Of a stretch of DNA of 64,000 bases, positions 60,088-64,000 are shown piece after piece. The notes under the pieces were generated by a model. It saw only the letters and a list, made by a program, of their open reading frames with translations, searched no databases and was not told where the DNA came from. The number at the start of each line of letters is the position of its first letter. Positions within the stretch are counted from its first letter, which is position 1. Made by a program: the position numbers and the translations under genes. The stretch covers positions 4,216,001 through 4,280,000 of the forward strand of contig NZ_CP109178.1 of NCBI RefSeq assembly GCF_036248255.1, given 5' to 3'. This DNA is from Streptomyces sp. NBC_01717. Its GTDB lineage: Bacteria > Actinomycetota > Actinomycetes > Streptomycetales > Streptomycetaceae.

Positions 60088-61530
60088 TTGCGCTCCTCAT
60101 CCCGGCCGACCGCACTGGCCCTGCTGGTCTCGGCGGCCGTCACCGGTTCCTGCTGCCTGTGGGCGGTCGTCGCCGCCCCCGCCTCGGTAAGGACCCCGCT
60201 GGCCTGGGGGGCGGGCGCCGCCGCCGTGCTCCTGTCGGTCGCCGTGGCCGCCACCGTGCACGCCCGGGCCACCATGCGTCTGCTGCGCGCGCGGCACGCG
60301 GCGGAGGCCGAGCGGTTCACCGCGGAGACCTCGCGGCTGGTGTCGTCGTCCGCGGCCGAGGCCCAGCGGTTCACCGCGGAAACGGCCAGGATCAAGGCCG
60401 CCGCCTCGGCCGAGACCGCCCGGATCGCCGAGCAGGCGGCCGCCGAAGCCGCCCGGCTGGGCGCCCAGGTGGAACAGCTGACCGCCCGCGCGGCCCGCAG
60501 CGCCACCGAGCGCTCCGCCGCGGTCGCCGCATGTGCCAATGCCGCGGGCCGGATGCAGGCCCTGGCCACGAGCATGCTCGCCGACCTGCGCGAGATGGAG
60601 CACCGGCACTCCGCCGAGGACGTCCTCGGCGATCTGCTGCATCTGGACCACCGCACCGCCCAGGTCGGCCGGGTGGCCGACTCCATCGCCGTGCTGACCG
60701 GTGCCCGCTCCGGGCGCCGCTGGGCGAAGCCGATCGTGATGGAGTCCATCCTGCGCGGTGCGATGGGCCGGATCGGCGGCTATCAGCGGGTACGTCTCCA
60801 CTCGACCAGTGATGTCGCGATCGCCGGTCACGCCGCCGAGGGTGTCATGCACGCCCTCGCCGAACTCCTCGACAACGCCGCCAACTTCTCGCCGCCCACC
60901 GCGGAAGTCCATGTGTACGTCGAGGAGGTACCGGCCGGTGTCGTGCTGACGGTCGAGGACAGCGGTCTGGTGATGAGCGATGTGCAGTTGCGGCGCGCCG
61001 AGCGTGCGGTGTCCGCCACCGACCAGGACCTGGCCGGGCTGTCCGGCACCCGGCTCGGCCTGGCCGTCGTCGGCCGGCTGGCCCGTAAGCACGGTCTGAC
61101 GGTGTCGTTCCGGCCGTCCGCGCGGGGCGGCACGGGGGCATTGATGATGCTTCCCCAGGAGCTCATCACCCGGGCCCCGGTGGGCGTCCCGGCACCCGAC
61201 CCGGGCAGCGCGGCGGCACCCGCCCCGGCCGCCCGGCCGGAACCCGCCCACGACGCGACGGACGCGGCACCGAAGACCGACACCAGCACTGAGCCCGACA
61301 CGGGCACCGGCGCCGGCACCGCGCCCGAGCCCGCCACCGGCGACAGCGGACTGCCCAAACGCACCCGCGGCCACACCCTCGCCGCCGCCGAGGCCCGCAC
61401 CCGGACCGACGGCGCCACCGCAACTCCCCGGCCCTGTACGGCCGACCCCAAGGAACAGGCAGCGCGCTTCAGCAGCTTCCGCCAGGCTGTACGGCCCAAT
61501 TCCCCGCACCCGGAAGGCAACACCCGATGA
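60088..61530 (+). CDS. cvnA: Conservon protein CvnA (membrane sensor kinase-like ATPase)
   Basis: A 480-residue protein. Two N-terminal helices (ALALLVSAAVTGSCCLWAVV; LAWGAGAAAVLLSVAVAATV) are followed by a coiled coil with the repeated unit EAxRFTAETxRI (residues 70-150). A HATPase core follows, with N-box ALAELLDNAANFSPP, VEDSGLVM and GTRLGLAVVGRLARKHGL. A phospho-acceptor His region is not obvious. The large extracytoplasmic sensor of other CvnA proteins is missing. The start is TTG 60088 after AAGGA. First gene of a coupled cvnABCD-P450 operon. Confidence 0.88.
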   Translation: MRSSSRPTALALLVSAAVTGSCCLWAVVAAPASVRTPLAWGAGAAAVLLSVAVAATVHARATMRLLRARHAAEAERFTAETSRLVSSSAAEAQRFTAETARIKAAASAETARIAEQAAAEAARLGAQVEQLTARAARSATERSAAVAACANAAGRMQALATSMLADLREMEHRHSAEDVLGDLLHLDHRTAQVGRVADSIAVLTGARSGRRWAKPIVMESILRGAMGRIGGYQRVRLHSTSDVAIAGHAAEGVMHALAELLDNAANFSPPTAEVHVYVEEVPAGVVLTVEDSGLVMSDVQLRRAERAVSATDQDLAGLSGTRLGLAVVGRLARKHGLTVSFRPSARGGTGALMMLPQELITRAPVGVPAPDPGSAAAPAPAARPEPAHDATDAAPKTDTSTEPDTGTGAGTAPEPATGDSGLPKRTRGHTLAAAEARTRTDGATATPRPCTADPKEQAARFSSFRQAVRPNSPHPEGNTR

Positions 61531-61967
61531 CCGCGACCACCGACGAGAAGCTCAACTGGCTGCTGGAGGGGCTCCTGGAGCGCACCCCCGGCACCCGCCA
61601 TGCCCTCGTCCTGTCCAGGGACGGCCTCAAGCTGTGCCGCACGCCCGAGCTCTCCGTCGACCAGGCCGACCAGCTGGCCGCGATCTCGGCCGGCATCCAG
61701 AGCCTGTCGCACGGCGCGTCCGTCGAGTTCGGTGACGGCACCGGCGGCGTACGGTCCGCGATGGCCGAGTTCTACGGCGGCGTGCTGTTCATCGTCGAGG
61801 CGGGCGCGGGCGCCCATCTCGCGGTCGTCGCCTCCGAGGACGCCGATGTCGGCCTCATCGGGCACAACATGAGCGAGCTCGTCGAGCAGCTCGGCGAGCA
61901 CCTCAGCGCTCCGCCGCGCTCCTCCGCGGACCCGGCTGCCACCGTCGACGCGACCGCCGACGTATGA
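61527..61967 (+). CDS. cvnB: Conservon protein CvnB (roadblock/LC7)
   Basis: A 146-residue roadblock/LC7 protein (LNWLLEGLLERTPGTRHALVLSRDGLKLCRT; FIVEAGAGAHLAVVASEDADVG). It resembles MglB, the GTPase-activating partner of MglA-type GTPases, and probably acts on CvnD. It overlaps cvnA by ATGA. Confidence 0.93.
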   Translation: MTATTDEKLNWLLEGLLERTPGTRHALVLSRDGLKLCRTPELSVDQADQLAAISAGIQSLSHGASVEFGDGTGGVRSAMAEFYGGVLFIVEAGAGAHLAVVASEDADVGLIGHNMSELVEQLGEHLSAPPRSSADPAATVDATADV

Positions 61968-62326
61968 CCCGCCCCCGACCCGGCCGGGACGACGGTCCGG
62001 ACCGGCTGTACACCCTCACCGGTGGCCGCAGCCGGTCCGATTCGGACGCGTTCGACCTGGTGACGCTGGTGGTCTCCGAATGCGAGCCGTCCCCCGGCAT
62101 GCAGTCGGAGCACGTCACCATCCTGCGCATGTGCGAGCGCCCCACCGCGGTCGTGGAGATCGCGGCGGGCCTCGGCCTGCCGGTCAGCATCGTCCGGATC
62201 ATGCTGTCCGATCTGCTGGCCACCGGCCGGATCAGCGCCCGTCACCCCCGTACCACCCGTGTCGCGGACCGGTTCCCCGACCCCGACATCCTGGAACAGG
62301 TGCTCGTTGGACTCCGCAACCTCTGA
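61964..62326 (+). CDS. cvnC: Conservon protein CvnC (DUF742)
   Basis: A 120-residue DUF742 protein (RLYTLTGGRSR, then SEHVTILRMCERPTAVVEIAAGLGLPVSIVRIMLSDLLATG). The second half looks like a winged helix-turn-helix. It binds within conservon complexes; its role is undefined. It overlaps cvnB by ATGA. Confidence 0.93.
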   Translation: MTRPRPGRDDGPDRLYTLTGGRSRSDSDAFDLVTLVVSECEPSPGMQSEHVTILRMCERPTAVVEIAAGLGLPVSIVRIMLSDLLATGRISARHPRTTRVADRFPDPDILEQVLVGLRNL

Positions 62327-62969
62327 CCGTCCCGCCCTGCAGGCGACGGCCGACAACGGACTGAAGATCGTCGTCGTCGGCGGCTTCGGGGTCGGCAAGA
62401 CCACCATGGTCCGCTCCGTAAGCGAGATCCGTCCGCTGAACACGGAAGAGACCATGACCCGCGCGGGCGAGGCCGTCGACCGTCTCGACGGGGTGCACGC
62501 GAAATCGTCCACGACCGTCGCCTTCGACTTCGGCCGGATCACGCTCGACGAACGCTCGGTGCTGTACCTGTTCGGCGCCCCCGGTCAGGAACGCTTCTGG
62601 TTCCTGTGGGACCGGCTGTTCTCCGGCACGCTCGGCGCCGTCGTCCTCGTCGACACCCGCCGGCTCGCCGACTCCTGGTACGCGATCGACCGCCTGGAGC
62701 ACCACGGCACGCCGTTCATCGTGGCGTGCAACGACTTCGGCGGCCCGCTCCACACCGAACAGCAGATACGTGAGGCGCTCGACCTCTCGGACGACGTACC
62801 CCTGGTGGAGTGCGACGCCCGGGACCGTTCGTCGAGCAAGTACGTACTGATCACGCTGGTCGAGCACCTCCATGCGCTCGCGCAGGGCAAGGTGCCCGTC
62901 CCGTCCGCCGCCCGTCCGGATACCGCGCCGGAGCCCGCACCGCAGAAGACCCCGGAGCCCAGCTCGTGA
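62307..62969 (+). CDS. cvnD: Conservon GTPase CvnD
   Basis: A 220-residue small GTPase-like protein. The P-loop is GGFGVGKTT near residue 25; the switch II motif is LFGAPGQERFWFLW; the NKxD position reads CNDFGG. TTG 62307 is the only sensible start and lies within the end of cvnC, as usual for conservons. CvnD is expected to cycle between GDP and GTP under CvnB and relay signals at the membrane. Confidence 0.92.
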   Translation: MDSATSDRPALQATADNGLKIVVVGGFGVGKTTMVRSVSEIRPLNTEETMTRAGEAVDRLDGVHAKSSTTVAFDFGRITLDERSVLYLFGAPGQERFWFLWDRLFSGTLGAVVLVDTRRLADSWYAIDRLEHHGTPFIVACNDFGGPLHTEQQIREALDLSDDVPLVECDARDRSSSKYVLITLVEHLHALAQGKVPVPSAARPDTAPEPAPQKTPEPSS

Positions 62970-64000
62970 CCCAGCCCCCGGCGCCCCCCGCCGGCTGCCC
63001 CGTCCCGCACGGCCCCGCGCCGCTCTCCGGACCCCGGTTCCAGACCGAACCGACCCGGCTGTACCGGGAGATGCGCCGCGATCACGGAGCCGTGGCGCCT
63101 GTCGTCCTCGACGGCGACGTACCCGCCTGGCTCGTCCTCGGCTACCGCGAACTGCACCAGCTGACCAACGACCCGGTGCTGTTCAGCCGCGACTCCGACC
63201 TGTGGAACCAGTGGGACCGCATCCCGGACGACTGGCCGCTGCTGCCGATGATCGGCCGCAAGCAGCCGTCGATCCTCTACACCGTCGGCCCTCGCCACAC
63301 CGAGCGCGCCGCGATGATCAGCAACGCACTGGAGGCAGTCGACCCGTTCGCGCTCAAGCGGTACGCGGAGGACTTCGCGGACACGCTCATCGACCGGTTC
63401 TGCTCCAAGGGTGAGACCGACATCATCGCCGACTACGCGATGCTGCTCCCGGCGCTCGTCCTGGCGAAGATCTACGGCTTCGGCAGCGACACCGGATTTG
63501 CGCTCGTCGGCTCGATCAACGACATGATCGACGGCCGGGAGCGGGCCCTGGCCGGGCAGCAGCACCTCGCCTCGTCCATGGCCCAGTTGCTGGTCGACAA
63601 GAACGCCGAGCCCGCCGACGACGTCGCAACCCGGATGCTCGCCGACCCAGGCGGCTTCACCGACGAGGAGATCGCCCAGGACCTGATGGTCATGATGGCC
63701 GCGGGCCACCAGCCGACCGCCGACTGGATGGGCAACTCGCTGCGGCTGATGCTCACCGACGACCGGTTCGCCGCGTCCCTGTCGGGCGGCCGGCACAGCG
63801 TCGCCGAGGCCATGAACGAGGTCCTCTGGGAGGACACCCCGACGCAGAACGTGGCGGGCCGCTGGGCGTCGCGCGACACCCACCTCGGCGGCCGTCACAT
63901 CCAGGCGGGCGACCTGCTGCTGCTCGGCATCGCCGCCGCCAACGGGGATCCACAGGTCCGTACCGACGGCTCGTCACTGACCGGCGGCAACAACGCGTTT
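62966..64000 (+). CDS. CYP157-like cytochrome P450 of the conservon (partial, 3' end outside window)
   Basis: 345 residues are visible from GTG 62966, overlapping cvnD by GTGA. The I helix is MVMMAAGHQPTADWMGN, with Gln-Pro where the usual acid-Thr pair stands. The K helix ExxR motif reads EVLW: the Arg is replaced by Trp. The CYP157 family in Streptomyces conservons is known for lacking ExxR. The heme-Cys loop lies beyond the right edge. Confidence 0.88.
   Translation, partial: MTQPPAPPAGCPVPHGPAPLSGPRFQTEPTRLYREMRRDHGAVAPVVLDGDVPAWLVLGYRELHQLTNDPVLFSRDSDLWNQWDRIPDDWPLLPMIGRKQPSILYTVGPRHTERAAMISNALEAVDPFALKRYAEDFADTLIDRFCSKGETDIIADYAMLLPALVLAKIYGFGSDTGFALVGSINDMIDGRERALAGQQHLASSMAQLLVDKNAEPADDVATRMLADPGGFTDEEIAQDLMVMMAAGHQPTADWMGNSLRLMLTDDRFAASLSGGRHSVAEAMNEVLWEDTPTQNVAGRWASRDTHLGGRHIQAGDLLLLGIAAANGDPQVRTDGSSLTGGNNAF

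Overview
The window is very GC-rich, with G/C-ending codons, many GTG/TTG starts, ATGA/GTGA start-stop overlaps and a conservon. Together with close matches to well-known Streptomyces proteins (DmdR1, an NsdA-type regulator, the cinnamate/4-coumarate:CoA ligase ScCCL), this points to a Streptomyces chromosome. From memory, gene content and order from about 20.4 to 51.2 kb resemble the S. coelicolor SCO4411-SCO4380 region read backwards. No tRNA, rRNA, CRISPR array, prophage or replication origin was found.

Region 1 (1-20.3 kb) is a catabolic island. It holds an NDP-forming acyl-CoA synthetase with an enoyl-CoA hydratase, a flavin reductase, an MDR alcohol dehydrogenase, three acyl-CoA dehydrogenases (two as an adjacent pair), an SDR, a cyclase-family hydrolase, a TIM-barrel amidohydrolase and an AMP-forming acid:CoA ligase. 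Five transcription starts among these genes carry the same 15-bp palindrome, consensus CTGAnnnnCCGTCAG and close variants. The interspersed MFS, DUF2809 and GlxA-type genes do not. This looks like one regulon for activation and beta-oxidation-like breakdown of an unknown, perhaps cyclic, carboxylic acid; its regulator is not in the window.

Region 2 (20.4-41 kb) is housekeeping and regulation: EF-hand protein, STAS antagonist, ECF sigma factor with a zinc-finger/maleylpyruvate-isomerase-like partner, purU, an SCO4402-family protein, a solute-binding lipoprotein, a Gly/Gln-rich membrane protein, an NsdA-type regulator, a primase/polymerase-like protein, an ABC exporter, dmdR1, a SIS-domain gene (nagS-like) with a DasR-like operator in its promoter, a PAS protein, pdxH and citrate synthase. 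Between the PAS gene and pdxH lies a promoter followed by a 12-codon ORF with an extreme Shine-Dalgarno and a heavily folded RNA.

Region 3 (41-51.2 kb, minus strand) is one eight-gene operon: TIGR03084 protein, AtuA-like protein, acyl-CoA carboxylase beta and alpha/biotin subunits, acyl-CoA dehydrogenase, ScCCL-type ligase, enoyl-CoA hydratase and TetR. Its make-up parallels the Pseudomonas atu (acyclic terpene) cluster. A perfect 14-bp palindrome lies upstream. The dehydrogenase gene carries an in-frame 39-bp insertion resembling a Streptomyces interspersed repeat.

Region 4 (51.3-64 kb): leaderless NUDIX gene, EamA exporter divergent from a LysR regulator, serine hydrolase, a 939-residue FAD/Fe-S oxidoreductase, an orphan TnpB with a recognisable guide-RNA end, and a conservon (cvnA-B-C-D and a CYP157-like P450 lacking the ExxR arginine) running off the right edge.
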